From: Bacillota bacterium
GTDB lineage: Bacteria; Bacillota; Clostridia; Christensenellales; UMGS416
Length of the DNA stretch: 49,518 nt
Direction of reading: 5' to 3'
Assembly (NCBI GenBank): GCA_023398815.1
Contig: JAEWRW010000004.1
Location: 1 to 49,518, forward strand
The first letter of the stretch is position 1. Each line of letters begins with the position of its first letter. The position numbers and the translations under genes are program-made. Below the pieces are notes generated by a model that saw nothing but the letters and a program-made list of their open reading frames with translations, was not told where the DNA came from and did no database searches. This document shows, one piece after another, positions 40,151 to 48,647 of this stretch.

Positions 40151-42385
40151 ATGACAGAACCGAACACCAGCCCCGTTTGGGGCTGTTTTGACAGAAACAG
40201 AGCGCACCTCGAACTGCAATACGCGAACCCTGTGTACGACGACCACACCGGCCTTGCGCCCGATGCGCTGGCTCGCGCCGCCGAAGATTACCTCCAAACG
40301 CACCCCGGGCAGAGCCGCGTGCTGCAAAAGGCCAACGTCACGCGCATCATTCTGGAGCGCGGGCGCATCGGCGTGGATCCTGCTGATTTCTTCGCGGACA
40401 AACTGCAGCACGGCGGCATCCTGGAGAGCCTGCAGGAGCGCTGGAACAACGAGGTGAAGCAGAACAGCCTGCCAGACGAGTCGGCCTGGATGGCCGACGC
40501 CGTCTCCACCGGGCTGCTGGAGGGCGTGCTCGACCTGGGGCACACCTCCGCCGGGTGGGGGCACCTGCTCTCCCGCGGCCTTTCGGGCCTCATCGAGGAC
40601 GCGCGGCGCTGCCGTGCTGCCCAGGGGGAGAACCTCAGTGAGCAGCAGGCGGATTTCTATGAGGCGGTGGAGATCGTGTATACGGCGATCCTCCACTTCG
40701 CCGGGAGGCTGGCGGCGCTGGCACGGCAGGCCGCCGCAACCTGCACGGGGGGCGCGGAGCGGCTCAGGATGACCGCCGAGGCGCTGGACCGCGTGCCCGC
40801 GAACCCACCGCAGACGCTCCAGGAGGCGTTGCAGTTCACCTACCTCATGCACCAGATCATCGAGATGGAGGGGGAGCGGCTGCGTTCCATGGGGGGCTTT
40901 GACAGGCTCTACCTCCCCTATTACCGGGCAGACATTGAGGCCGGACGGCTCGACCGCGACGAGGCCAAGGAACTCATCAAATACTTCTGGATCAAGTTCT
41001 TCGCACACACGCGGGGCGTGGCCAATGGGAAGAACTTCTACTTCGGCGGGTGCCTTGCCGATGGCTCCGACGCCGTGAACGAACTCTCTGCATTGGCGCT
41101 GGAAGCCTATGATGAGCTCGACACGACGGACCCGAAACTCTCCATTCGCGTGGGCCGGAACACGCCGGACACGTTTCTGGCACAGGTGCTCAAGATCATC
41201 CGCCAGGGCAAGACGGCCTTCGTGCTCGTCAACGACGACGTGGCGATCCCGGCCATTGCAAAGTACGGCAAGACGCTGGAGGAAGCGCGCAGCTACCTCC
41301 TGATCGGCTGCTACGAGCCCGCCATCGAGGGCAAGGAGATCGCCTGCAACATGAGCCTCAAGCTCAACTTGGCCAAGAGCGTGGAGCTGGCGCTCCACAA
41401 CGGCGTAGACCCGGTGACCGGCAAGGCCATGGGCCCGGCGACGGGCGACCCGGAGGGGATGGCGACCTTCGAGGACTTCATGGGTGCCGTGCTTAGGCAG
41501 ATCGACAGCCAGGTGGACCGCGCGACGCAGTACGTGCGCAGCTTTGAGGCCCATTGGCCGGACATCAACCCCTCCCCCGTGCTGGCGGGCACGTTTGTGG
41601 ATTGCCTGGAGAAGGGCCGCGACATCGGCCAGGCTGGCCCCAAGTACAACAACACGGGCTGCATGGGCGCGGGCCTGGCCAATGCCGCCGACTCCCTGGT
41701 GGCCGTGAAGCGCCTGGTCTTCGACGAGGGGCGAGCCACGATGGCGGAGCTCAAAGACGCCCTGCGCGATAATTTCAAAGGCTGGGAGGATCTGCACCGG
41801 TACATCGTGCACCGCATCCCCAAATGGGGCAACGACATCCCCGAGGTTGATGAGATTGCCAAACGCATCGCCGAGCACTACACCGGGCGGGTGAATGCCA
41901 CGCCCAACGCGCGCGGCGGGTGGTTCCGCGCGTCGATGTTCACGCTGGACTACCGCTACCGGTTTGGCAAGCGCATGGGCGCGACGCCCGACGGCAGGAG
42001 CGCCGGCGTCTACCTTGCGGGGGGCGTGGGCGCGATGACGGCGCGGGACACCAAGGGCATCACCGCGCAGATCCTGTCCGTCACCAAGCTCGACTACACG
42101 GACATCCCAAACGGCTCGGTCGTGGACATCTACCTGCACCCCTCCGCCGTGCAGGGCGGCGACGGGCTGGCCGCCTTTCTGGCGATGGTGCGCACCTACT
42201 TCCGTCTGGGCGGCTTTGGCATTCAGTTCAACGTGTTTGACAGCCAGACCCTGCGCGATGCGCAGGCCCACCCCGAGAAATACGCCACGCTGCAGGTGCG
42301 CGTCTGCGGGTGGAACGTGTACTTCACGTCAATGTCCCCGGACGAGCAGGAGCAATACATTGAAGCCAACAAGCATCTGCTATGA
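40151..42385 (+). CDS. Glycyl radical enzyme (pyruvate formate-lyase superfamily), substrate unknown
   Basis: This is a 744-residue oxygen-sensitive radical enzyme. The thiyl-radical loop is LLIGCYEPAIEG with C387 and, two residues later, E389. That C-x-E pattern is shared by eliminating members such as choline TMA-lyase and diol, glycerol and hydroxyproline dehydratases, in which GCVEP is usual; here Val is Tyr. The glycyl loop near the C-terminus is RVCGWNVYF with G720, where RV.G(Y/F) is usual. RFGKRMGATPDGRSAGVYLAGGVGA resembles the TPDGR region of the superfamily. GGGAGG precedes the ATG. The activase gene overlaps its stop by four bases. No microcompartment genes are nearby, so the substrate is open. 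Confidence 0.88.
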   Translation: MTEPNTSPVWGCFDRNRAHLELQYANPVYDDHTGLAPDALARAAEDYLQTHPGQSRVLQKANVTRIILERGRIGVDPADFFADKLQHGGILESLQERWNNEVKQNSLPDESAWMADAVSTGLLEGVLDLGHTSAGWGHLLSRGLSGLIEDARRCRAAQGENLSEQQADFYEAVEIVYTAILHFAGRLAALARQAAATCTGGAERLRMTAEALDRVPANPPQTLQEALQFTYLMHQIIEMEGERLRSMGGFDRLYLPYYRADIEAGRLDRDEAKELIKYFWIKFFAHTRGVANGKNFYFGGCLADGSDAVNELSALALEAYDELDTTDPKLSIRVGRNTPDTFLAQVLKIIRQGKTAFVLVNDDVAIPAIAKYGKTLEEARSYLLIGCYEPAIEGKEIACNMSLKLNLAKSVELALHNGVDPVTGKAMGPATGDPEGMATFEDFMGAVLRQIDSQVDRATQYVRSFEAHWPDINPSPVLAGTFVDCLEKGRDIGQAGPKYNNTGCMGAGLANAADSLVAVKRLVFDEGRATMAELKDALRDNFKGWEDLHRYIVHRIPKWGNDIPEVDEIAKRIAEHYTGRVNATPNARGGWFRASMFTLDYRYRFGKRMGATPDGRSAGVYLAGGVGAMTARDTKGITAQILSVTKLDYTDIPNGSVVDIYLHPSAVQGGDGLAAFLAMVRTYFRLGGFGIQFNVFDSQTLRDAQAHPEKYATLQVRVCGWNVYFTSMSPDEQEQYIEANKHLL

Positions 42386-43290
42386 GCCAGAGCATGCAAG
42401 AGACGGGAATCCTCTTTGACATCAAGCGCTTTGCCGTGCACGACGGGCCGGGCATCCGCACGACGGTGTTCTTCAAGGGCTGCCCGCTGCGGTGCGCGTG
42501 GTGCCACAACCCCGAGGGTATCGCGCGGGAGCCGGAGCTTTCCTTCACCCGGCAGAAGTGCGCACTGTGCGGCGCATGTGTCGCTGCCTGCCCGCAGGGC
42601 GCGCACCGCATTGATGCCGCAGGGCACACCATCGACCGCAGCCGCTGCACGCGCTGCGGCAAATGCGTGGAGGCGTGCTACCCGCGGGCCCTCACGCTCT
42701 ATGGAAGGGCCGTGACGGTGGAAGAGCTTCTGACGGAGGTGCTGGCGGACAGAGCGTTTTATGACGAGTCCGGCGGCGGCGTCACGGCCTCCGGCGGCGA
42801 GCCGCTGCTGCAGAGCGATTTCTGCGCGGCCCTCTTCGCGGCGTGCCGGGCAGAGGGCGTGCACACGGCGCTGGACACCTGCGGCGCCGTGCCGTGGGAA
42901 GCGTTTGCGCGCGTGCTGCCGCACACCAGCCTCGTGCTCTACGACCTGAAGCACACCGACAGCGCCGCCCATCGGCGCTGGACCGGCCTGGGGAACGAGC
43001 GGACACTGGAGAATCTGCTGGCCGTGGGGCGCTCCGGCGTGCCGGTGGAGGTGCGCGTGCCCTGCGTGCCCACGGTCAACGACGAAATGATCGGGGACAT
43101 GGCGCGATTTCTGACGCGCGTGGCGACCTTAACCGGGGTGCGGCTGCTGCCCTACCACGACTTCGCGCGCTCCAAATACGCGGCGATCGGCCTTGCCGAT
43201 ACCATGCCACACGTCGAAAAGCCTTCGCCGGAGAGGATGGAGGAGCTGCGGGCGATCGTGCGGCGGCAGGGGTTGAACGTGATGGAATAG
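42382..43290 (+). CDS. Glycyl radical enzyme activase (radical SAM)
   Basis: This is a 302-residue radical SAM enzyme that installs the glycyl radical on the enzyme encoded just upstream. The cluster motif is GCPLRCAWCHNPEG (C34, C38, C41). Two inserted 4Fe-4S ferredoxin motifs follow: C60-x2-C63-x2-C66-x3-C70 and C89-x2-C92-x2-C95-x3-C99. These mark the larger activases of dehydratase- and decarboxylase-type glycyl radical enzymes rather than the short PflA. VTASGGEPLLQ is the SAM-binding motif. It overlaps its target gene by ATGA, which ensures co-expression. No strong terminator follows. Confidence 0.93.
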   Translation: MSQSMQETGILFDIKRFAVHDGPGIRTTVFFKGCPLRCAWCHNPEGIAREPELSFTRQKCALCGACVAACPQGAHRIDAAGHTIDRSRCTRCGKCVEACYPRALTLYGRAVTVEELLTEVLADRAFYDESGGGVTASGGEPLLQSDFCAALFAACRAEGVHTALDTCGAVPWEAFARVLPHTSLVLYDLKHTDSAAHRRWTGLGNERTLENLLAVGRSGVPVEVRVPCVPTVNDEMIGDMARFLTRVATLTGVRLLPYHDFARSKYAAIGLADTMPHVEKPSPERMEELRAIVRRQGLNVME

Positions 43291-43520
43291 CCTGCGCCCG
43301 GCAAACCGGCGAGGAATGTCGGCGGAACCTGTCCAACAAAAAAGCGACTGCTCCCTGGATTGTGGATAGAGAAAAGCCCCCCGGTCGCAGGGAATCGAAG
43401 AATTGCGCAAACGGACATCGCTTTCAACCGGTGTCCGTTCTTGGAAAATGATCACAATACACGACAAGAGAATGCTGAGAACCTCGCCGTCTCCGCTGTT
43501 CAGGCCCCTCCCGGACGGCG
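43291..43520. other. Intergenic region with one hairpin
   Basis: AACGGACA (43410-43417) pairs with TGTCCGTT (43432-43439). There is no T-run on either side, so termination of the convergent genes is only possible. Nothing else was seen. Confidence 0.35.
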
Positions 43521-44654
43521 TCACCTCGGCTTGGCGGACACCAACACCCACTGGCCCATCCAGCGCAGCACCATGTTCTCGTAGGGGAACACGTCTTCGT
43601 CGGGGGCTGGCAGATCGCCGTAGATTTGGGTGGCCCGGCTGGGCCTGAACCCCACGCGCTCACAGGTGGCCGTCCACTGCTCCATGTCCTGCAGGGTGTC
43701 GCCCAGCATTCCCTCCAACCGGTCGTCGGCGGCAAACAGCAGGTTCGTCCATCGCTTGCCATTCTCCCCCCGGTGGTCGTCCAGCAGGTGCCGGTTGTAT
43801 ACCGCGTGGCCGCCGGGTTTGAGCACCCGAAACGCCTCCCGGAACCCGTCCATCATTTTGCGCTGCAGGCTTTCAAACCCCATGTTGGAAAACACCACGT
43901 CCACGGTGCTGTCCCCCAGCGGCAGGGCAGCGCAGTCGCAGGCCAGGTAGACCATGTCCACAAAGGGGTTGTGCTTCTCTTGGGTGAAGTACACCCGATC
44001 GTATTTCAAAATGCGGTGGCTGAGGTCGGCGAGGATGACCGTGACCGGCCAGCGGATGCGCTCGATAATGTACTGGATGCCCGTGCCCATACCGCAAGCC
44101 ACGTCCAGGATGACCCGGGGACGCAGCACCTCCACCTCCCGCCATAGGGCCTCTTTGTAATACACCTCGCCTTGGGTGTAGCGGGGCGATTCAGGGGCGT
44201 GCTGCTCCCGCAGGTACTGGTCGTAATTCTTCAGCCACAGCGACCACAGCTCGCCTTCAATCTCCCGCGCGGGGAAGGCCACCACGCCGTCGATGACCTC
44301 CACCCCATGGCCATTTGCGCAGACGAGCCGGGGCATCTCCACACCGGCGGTGGGCACGCGGAGCCGCTCCCCACAGGTGGGGCAATGCAGCAACGCGCTC
44401 GCCCGAACCAGCCCGCGGTCGGCCCCCGCCCCTGCAGCGGCAAACCCATCGCCCTCCAGAATACCGTTGATCGTCGTGTTCCCCAGCCAGGAGAGGGTCA
44501 GCAGCAGTTCCGCGTCCGGCAGCGTCACGCCCTTCTCCCACTTGGAGACGGCCTGTCCGCTCACGCCGATGAGATCGGCCAGCTTTGCCTGCGAACACCC
44601 CAGCCCGCCGCGTAGGGCAGCGATCCGCTTGCCCACTTCCTGCTTGTCAATCAT
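43521..44654 (-). CDS. HTH, zinc-ribbon and SAM methyltransferase fusion protein
   Basis: This 377-residue protein has three parts. Residues 1-68 are an XRE helix-turn-helix (CSQAKLADLIGVSGQAVSKWEKG, near 20-42). Residues 88-125 form a zinc ribbon with C91, C94, C112 and H116 (HCPTCGERL and LVCANGHGVEVIDGVVAF), resembling the Trm112-like or RlmA N-terminal zinc element. Residues 150-377 are a class I methyltransferase with motif I ILDVACGMGTG (183-193), ADLS as motif II and DVVFSNMGFES as motif IV. A Cro/CI-type domain on a methyltransferase is unusual and suggests control of its own promoter or targeting to DNA. A start at 44654 is preferred. The substrate is unknown. Confidence 0.82.
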   Translation of the reverse strand: MIDKQEVGKRIAALRGGLGCSQAKLADLIGVSGQAVSKWEKGVTLPDAELLLTLSWLGNTTINGILEGDGFAAAGAGADRGLVRASALLHCPTCGERLRVPTAGVEMPRLVCANGHGVEVIDGVVAFPAREIEGELWSLWLKNYDQYLREQHAPESPRYTQGEVYYKEALWREVEVLRPRVILDVACGMGTGIQYIIERIRWPVTVILADLSHRILKYDRVYFTQEKHNPFVDMVYLACDCAALPLGDSTVDVVFSNMGFESLQRKMMDGFREAFRVLKPGGHAVYNRHLLDDHRGENGKRWTNLLFAADDRLEGMLGDTLQDMEQWTATCERVGFRPSRATQIYGDLPAPDEDVFPYENMVLRWMGQWVLVSAKPR

Positions 44655-44899
44655 GGGGGAGCACCTGCCTTTCGCCCCCATTGTAGCGCCCCTTGCGGCG
44701 GTGGCGCAACGGATGGGCAGGCGGGGTTAGAGGTTCATTCCCCAACCGGGGGTTGAGGGAATAAGCGTTTGATATGCGCCCCAGCAGCTGCACGGGCTGA
44801 GGGCAAGCATTCAGCCGGTATCCCACGCGGAGTGCGCCTCCGGTCACATCTCTCTATGGTACAATGGGAAAACGACGAACCTGGCCAGGAGGAACGGAC

Positions 44900-45658
44900 A
44901 TGCAGGAAGTCATCATGGCAAAACTAGCCCAACTGGAGCGGCGGGAGGGAGTGCGAATCCTCTGTGCGGTGGAATCCGGCAGTCGCGCCTGGGGCTTCCC
45001 CTCGCCCGATAGCGACTATGACGTTCGCTTCCTCTACGTGCGTCCGTTGGAGGAGTATCTGCGCCTGGATCCGCCGCGGGATGTACTGGAATGGCCCATT
45101 GACAACCTGATGGACTTCAGCGGTTGGGACTGGCCCAAGGCCCTGCGCCTGTTGCATGGTTCCAACCCCACGCTCTTCGAGTGTTGTTCCTCCCCCATCG
45201 TTTATCGTTCCAGTGCCGAGTTCGAGGCGCTGAGCGCCGTTCTGCCGGATTATTTCCTGTGCAAACCGGGCGTGCACCACTACCTGCACATGGCTGAGGG
45301 CAACTACCGGGAGCATTTACGAGGCCCAGTAGTACGGGCAAAGAAGTATTTCTACGTGCTGCGCCCGCTGCTGGCCTGCCGGTGGATTCTGCGTCACGCC
45401 ACGCCACCACCCATGGCCTTTGAAACACTGGCGAACGAATGCCTGGAACACTCTCTGCGCCCCGTGGTGGACGACCTTTTGGCGCGCAAGCGCAACACCC
45501 CCGAGGTGGGCGAACTGCCGCGTATTGACGCACTCAACATGTATATTGAGCAATCGTTGAGGGAGTTGACGGAGGCGGCCAATGCGCTGCCCCCAACGCC
45601 CCGCACTGGCTGGGCGCAGCTGGACGCGCTGTTTCGTCTGGCACTGCGGCTGCCATAA
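44900..45658 (+). CDS. YcgL/RlaP-family nucleotidyltransferase
   Basis: This 252-residue predicted nucleotidyltransferase has the polymerase-beta-like signature: ESGSRAWGFPSPDSDYDVRFLYV with GSRAWG at residues 27-32 and the catalytic D39-Y-D41. The remainder includes GSNPTLFECCSSPIVY, HYLHMAEGNYREHL and KKYFYVLRPLLACRWI, hallmarks of the COG3541/RlaP group. Some phage members are encoded beside RNA ligases, suggesting RNA repair, but no ligase is present here. AGGAGG precedes the ATG at 44900, and a TACAAT box lies about 35 bases upstream. It is monocistronic, followed by a repeat-rich spacer. Confidence 0.87.
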   Translation: MQEVIMAKLAQLERREGVRILCAVESGSRAWGFPSPDSDYDVRFLYVRPLEEYLRLDPPRDVLEWPIDNLMDFSGWDWPKALRLLHGSNPTLFECCSSPIVYRSSAEFEALSAVLPDYFLCKPGVHHYLHMAEGNYREHLRGPVVRAKKYFYVLRPLLACRWILRHATPPPMAFETLANECLEHSLRPVVDDLLARKRNTPEVGELPRIDALNMYIEQSLRELTEAANALPPTPRTGWAQLDALFRLALRLP

Positions 45659-45719
45659 CCAGGGGCGTTTATATGCGGGAGCAAGGTCGCCGTCTTATTG
45701 CTGTCCTGGATTGGGATGC

Positions 45720-46097
45720 AGATGTCCGCGCCGTCGTTTACGCCTGCGTGGCCAGTGCTTTGCCCGTGGCCGGCATGGGGCAGGTGTGCTTGATTGTGCC
45801 GCACCGTCCTCCCCCTCTCCCAGGCCTGGGAGAGGGGCAAGGGGAGAGGGTTGCAGGCGGGAGAGTGGCGAGGGAGTCGGTGCTCGCATGTACTAGGGCT
45901 GTTGTTCCGGCTGATCTTCCGTACTCGCCTGGCGTTGCCTGCGGCGAGTGCTTTGCCGGTGCTCGCATGGGCTGGGGTGGTTGCTCCAGCTGACCTCCGT
46001 ACGACGCTTGCGCCACTGCGTGGCGAGTGCTTTGCCGTAGGCAAAGCACTGTAAGCTTGTACGGTTGTGCGTGTCTGGAGTTTCCCCCAGACACGCA
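45720..46097. repeat. Module C tandem repeats upstream of hppA
   Basis: Two units of 79 bases (45880-45958 and 45959-46038) both start GTGCTCGCATG and end GGCGAGTGCTTTGCCG. A partial third unit (about 45720-45770) is split from them by a CCCTCTCCC...GGGAGAGGGG palindrome (about 45805-45835). The array ends with a TGCTTTGCC/GGCAAAGCA hairpin, TAAGCTTGTACGGTT (46052-46066) and an 11-bp hairpin TGCGTGTCTGG/CCAGACACGCA (46068-46097). The same chain of parts lies upstream of cca. From 46098 to 46260 only a weak TTGGCC-17-TTTTAT pair was seen. Confidence 0.75.
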
Positions 46098-46263
46098 CTG
46101 TCTAGCCAAGCCGCAAAAACCAACAAACTTTGCAGGATTTTTGCCGCCGGTTCGGAATAGTATGGGCAACCCACGAATTGGGGCAGGTTTGGCCTTTGCG
46201 TCAGAACGAGTTGGCCGGGGTACCGGCCATGTGTTTTATATTTCATTATAAGGAGGTCCCCGT

Positions 46264-48360
46264 ATGCCCGTTGTTCTGATTTGGCAGGTGTCTGCCATCG
46301 TCGTCGCGGTGCTGGCCTTTGCGCTGGCGTTCTACTTCTACGTCTGGGTTAAGGCGCAGAAGTCGACGAACGAGAAGATCGCCGAGGTTGGTGCGCTCAT
46401 CCGCAAGGGCGCGAACACCTTCCTTCGGCGGGAGTATCTCGTTCTGTCCCGGTTTGCCGGGGTGGTAGCGGTGCTGCTGCTCCTCTTCCTGCCCCAGCCC
46501 ATCTGGCGGGGCAACTGGGTGGAGAACGTCACCATGACGCTCTGCTACCTCTTCGGCACGGTGTTGTCGGCCATCGCCGGCAAGATCGGCATCCAGGTGG
46601 CCACCATTGCCAATGCCAAGGCCGCCGAGGCCGCCCGTGAGGGCATCCGCCCGTCGTTCCTGGCGGGGTTCCGTGGCGGCGCGGTCATGGGTATGGCCGT
46701 GGTTGGCGCAAGCCTGCTGGGCGTCACCGCCGTGCTCATGGTCACCGGCAGCGCCTCTGCCATCCTGGGCTTCAGCTTTGGTGCCAGCTCCCTGGCTCTC
46801 TTTGCCAAGGCCGGCGGCGGCATCTTCACCAAGACCGCTGACATCAGCGCCGACCTCACCGGCAAGGTCGAGCTCGGCATCCCCGAGGACGACCCCCGCA
46901 ACCCCGCCGTCATCGCCGACAACGTGGGCGACAACGTGGGCGACGTGGCCGGCATGGGCGCCGACCTCTTTGACAGCAACGTGGCGGCCTTCGCCGCGGC
47001 GCTCGTCATGGCCACCTCCATCGACGGCGGCATTGGCAAGAACGTCTCCATGGTGTTCTGCTTTGGCGCGCTGGGCCTGCTGGCCTCCATCATCGGCGTG
47101 GCCACCGCCCGCATGGGCAAGAATGGTGACCCCACCAACGCCCTCAACTCCTCCACCTACATCACCACGGCCATCTTCGCCGTATTGACCGCCGCCGCCA
47201 CCTGGCTCTTCCAGTACGATTGGCGCATCTGGGGCGCGGCCATCGTGGGCCTGCTGGTGGGCGTCATCATTGGCATCGCGTCCGACTACTTCACCAACGA
47301 CAACAAGCCCCCGGTGCGCCACGTGGCCAATGCTTCCGAGTCCGGCCCCGCGTTCACCATCCTGTCGGGCATTTCCTATGGGTTCCTGAGCGTGGTGCCG
47401 GCAATCGTGGGCATTGCGGTGTCGGCGCTGGCCGCCTACAAGATCTGTGAGCCCATCGGCGCGGGCTACCCGATGTTCGGCATCTCCATGGCCGCCCTGG
47501 GTATGCTCTCCATCGTTGGCATGATCATCTCCAACGACGCCTACGGCCCCATCGTGGACAATGCCCGCGGCCTGGCCGAAATGGGCAACCTGGGCGACGA
47601 CGTGCTGGCCATCACCGACGAGCTCGACTCGGCCGGCAACACGGTCAAGGCCGTCACCAAGGGCTTCGCCATCTCGGCCGCCGGCCTCACGGTCATCTCG
47701 CTCTTGGGTGCGTTCATGAGCGAAGTCAACGACGCCGCCGAGAAACTGGGCATGGTGGCCGCGGGTCAGGACTTCATCTCCGGCTTTGACGTGATGAACC
47801 CGACGGTGTTCTTCGGGCTGCTCATCGGTGCCGCCGTCCCGGCGGTATTCTCGGCCATGCTGATGCTGGGTGTGGATCGCAATGCCCAGCGCATGGTGCA
47901 GGAAATCCACCGCCAGTGGAACACCATCGTTGGTCTCAAGGAAGGCAAAGAGGGCGTGCACCCCGAGTATGACAAGTGCATTGACATTGCCACCGTAGGC
48001 GCGCTGCGCGAGCTCGTGCCCGCCGGTCTCATGGCCATCATCGCCACGCTGGTCGTTGGGTTCGTCGGCGGCGTGCAGGCCATCGGCGGTTTCCTCGCTG
48101 GCAACATCGTGTCCGGCCTGCTGCTGGCCCTCTTCATGAGCAACGCCGGCGGCCTGTGGGATAACTCCAAGAAGTATGTGGAAGCCGGCAACAACGGCGG
48201 CAAGGGCAGCGAAGCCCACAAGTCCGCCGTGGTGGGCGACACCGTCGGCGATCCCTTCAAGGACACCGCCGGCCCGTCCATCAACACCCAGATCACCGTG
48301 GTCTCGCTGGTGTCGTCGCTGATGGCGACGCTGTTCCTCTCGTTCTCGCTGTTCTCCTGA
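46264..48360 (+). CDS. hppA: Membrane-bound ion-pumping pyrophosphatase
   Basis: This 698-residue integral membrane pyrophosphatase couples PPi hydrolysis to H+ or Na+ export and has about 16 spans. The substrate site is seen as EDDPRNPAVIADNVGDNVGD (split at the catalytic acidic residues D219, D223 and D227) with the following AGMGADLF, and a C-terminal VGDTVGDPFKDTAGPSIN. At the position that separates the classes the sequence reads GNTVKAVTKG with Lys462. In this family Lys here goes with K+-independent enzymes and Ala with K+-dependent ones, so an H+-pumping, K+-independent type is likely. AAGGAGG precedes the ATG. A terminator follows. Confidence 0.95.
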   Translation: MPVVLIWQVSAIVVAVLAFALAFYFYVWVKAQKSTNEKIAEVGALIRKGANTFLRREYLVLSRFAGVVAVLLLLFLPQPIWRGNWVENVTMTLCYLFGTVLSAIAGKIGIQVATIANAKAAEAAREGIRPSFLAGFRGGAVMGMAVVGASLLGVTAVLMVTGSASAILGFSFGASSLALFAKAGGGIFTKTADISADLTGKVELGIPEDDPRNPAVIADNVGDNVGDVAGMGADLFDSNVAAFAAALVMATSIDGGIGKNVSMVFCFGALGLLASIIGVATARMGKNGDPTNALNSSTYITTAIFAVLTAAATWLFQYDWRIWGAAIVGLLVGVIIGIASDYFTNDNKPPVRHVANASESGPAFTILSGISYGFLSVVPAIVGIAVSALAAYKICEPIGAGYPMFGISMAALGMLSIVGMIISNDAYGPIVDNARGLAEMGNLGDDVLAITDELDSAGNTVKAVTKGFAISAAGLTVISLLGAFMSEVNDAAEKLGMVAAGQDFISGFDVMNPTVFFGLLIGAAVPAVFSAMLMLGVDRNAQRMVQEIHRQWNTIVGLKEGKEGVHPEYDKCIDIATVGALRELVPAGLMAIIATLVVGFVGGVQAIGGFLAGNIVSGLLLALFMSNAGGLWDNSKKYVEAGNNGGKGSEAHKSAVVGDTVGDPFKDTAGPSINTQITVVSLVSSLMATLFLSFSLFS

Positions 48361-48415
48361 CAAGACAGACCAACTGGGAGATCCCATTGCGGGATATCCC
48401 CCCGCAAAAAGGCAG

Positions 48416-48447
48416 ACGCCCCCGGACGCTTCGTCGTCCGGGGGCGT
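48416..48447 (+). terminator. Terminator of hppA
   Basis: A 13-bp perfect stem, ACGCCCCCGGACG / CGTCCGGGGGCGT with loop CTTCGT, is followed by TCGTGTT, about 55 bases after the stop. The U-run is poor but the stem is strong. Confidence 0.8.
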
Positions 48448-48647
48448 TCGTGTTCCAGGGCCTTCCCGCCACGTGGCATCCACCCACCGCCGGCGAACCC
48501 ACGCAAGCTGTGGTTTCGCCGCTTTTGTAATCGGGACAATCGCGCCGGATATCCGGGCGGATGAGCCTCCCTTGGCAGTCAAAACGACTGCTTGTTGCAT
48601 AGGATGCCATGGGAACGGCCTATTGACCCTCAGAAAGGGATGTGATC

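Noticed and set aside
39764..42271. An open frame of 835 codons on the minus strand
   Set aside because: It is antisense to the glycyl radical enzyme and chemoreceptor genes, is rich in His/Gln/Gly/Arg as shadows of GC-rich genes are, and lacks a start signal.
45673..45993. A 106-codon plus-strand frame behind the nucleotidyltransferase gene
   Set aside because: It is translation of the 79-base tandem repeats and a CCCTCTCCC palindrome, without a ribosome binding site.
46246..48600. An open frame of 784 codons on the minus strand
   Set aside because: It is antisense to hppA and extremely rich in Gly, His, Asp and Val, a product of codon bias.
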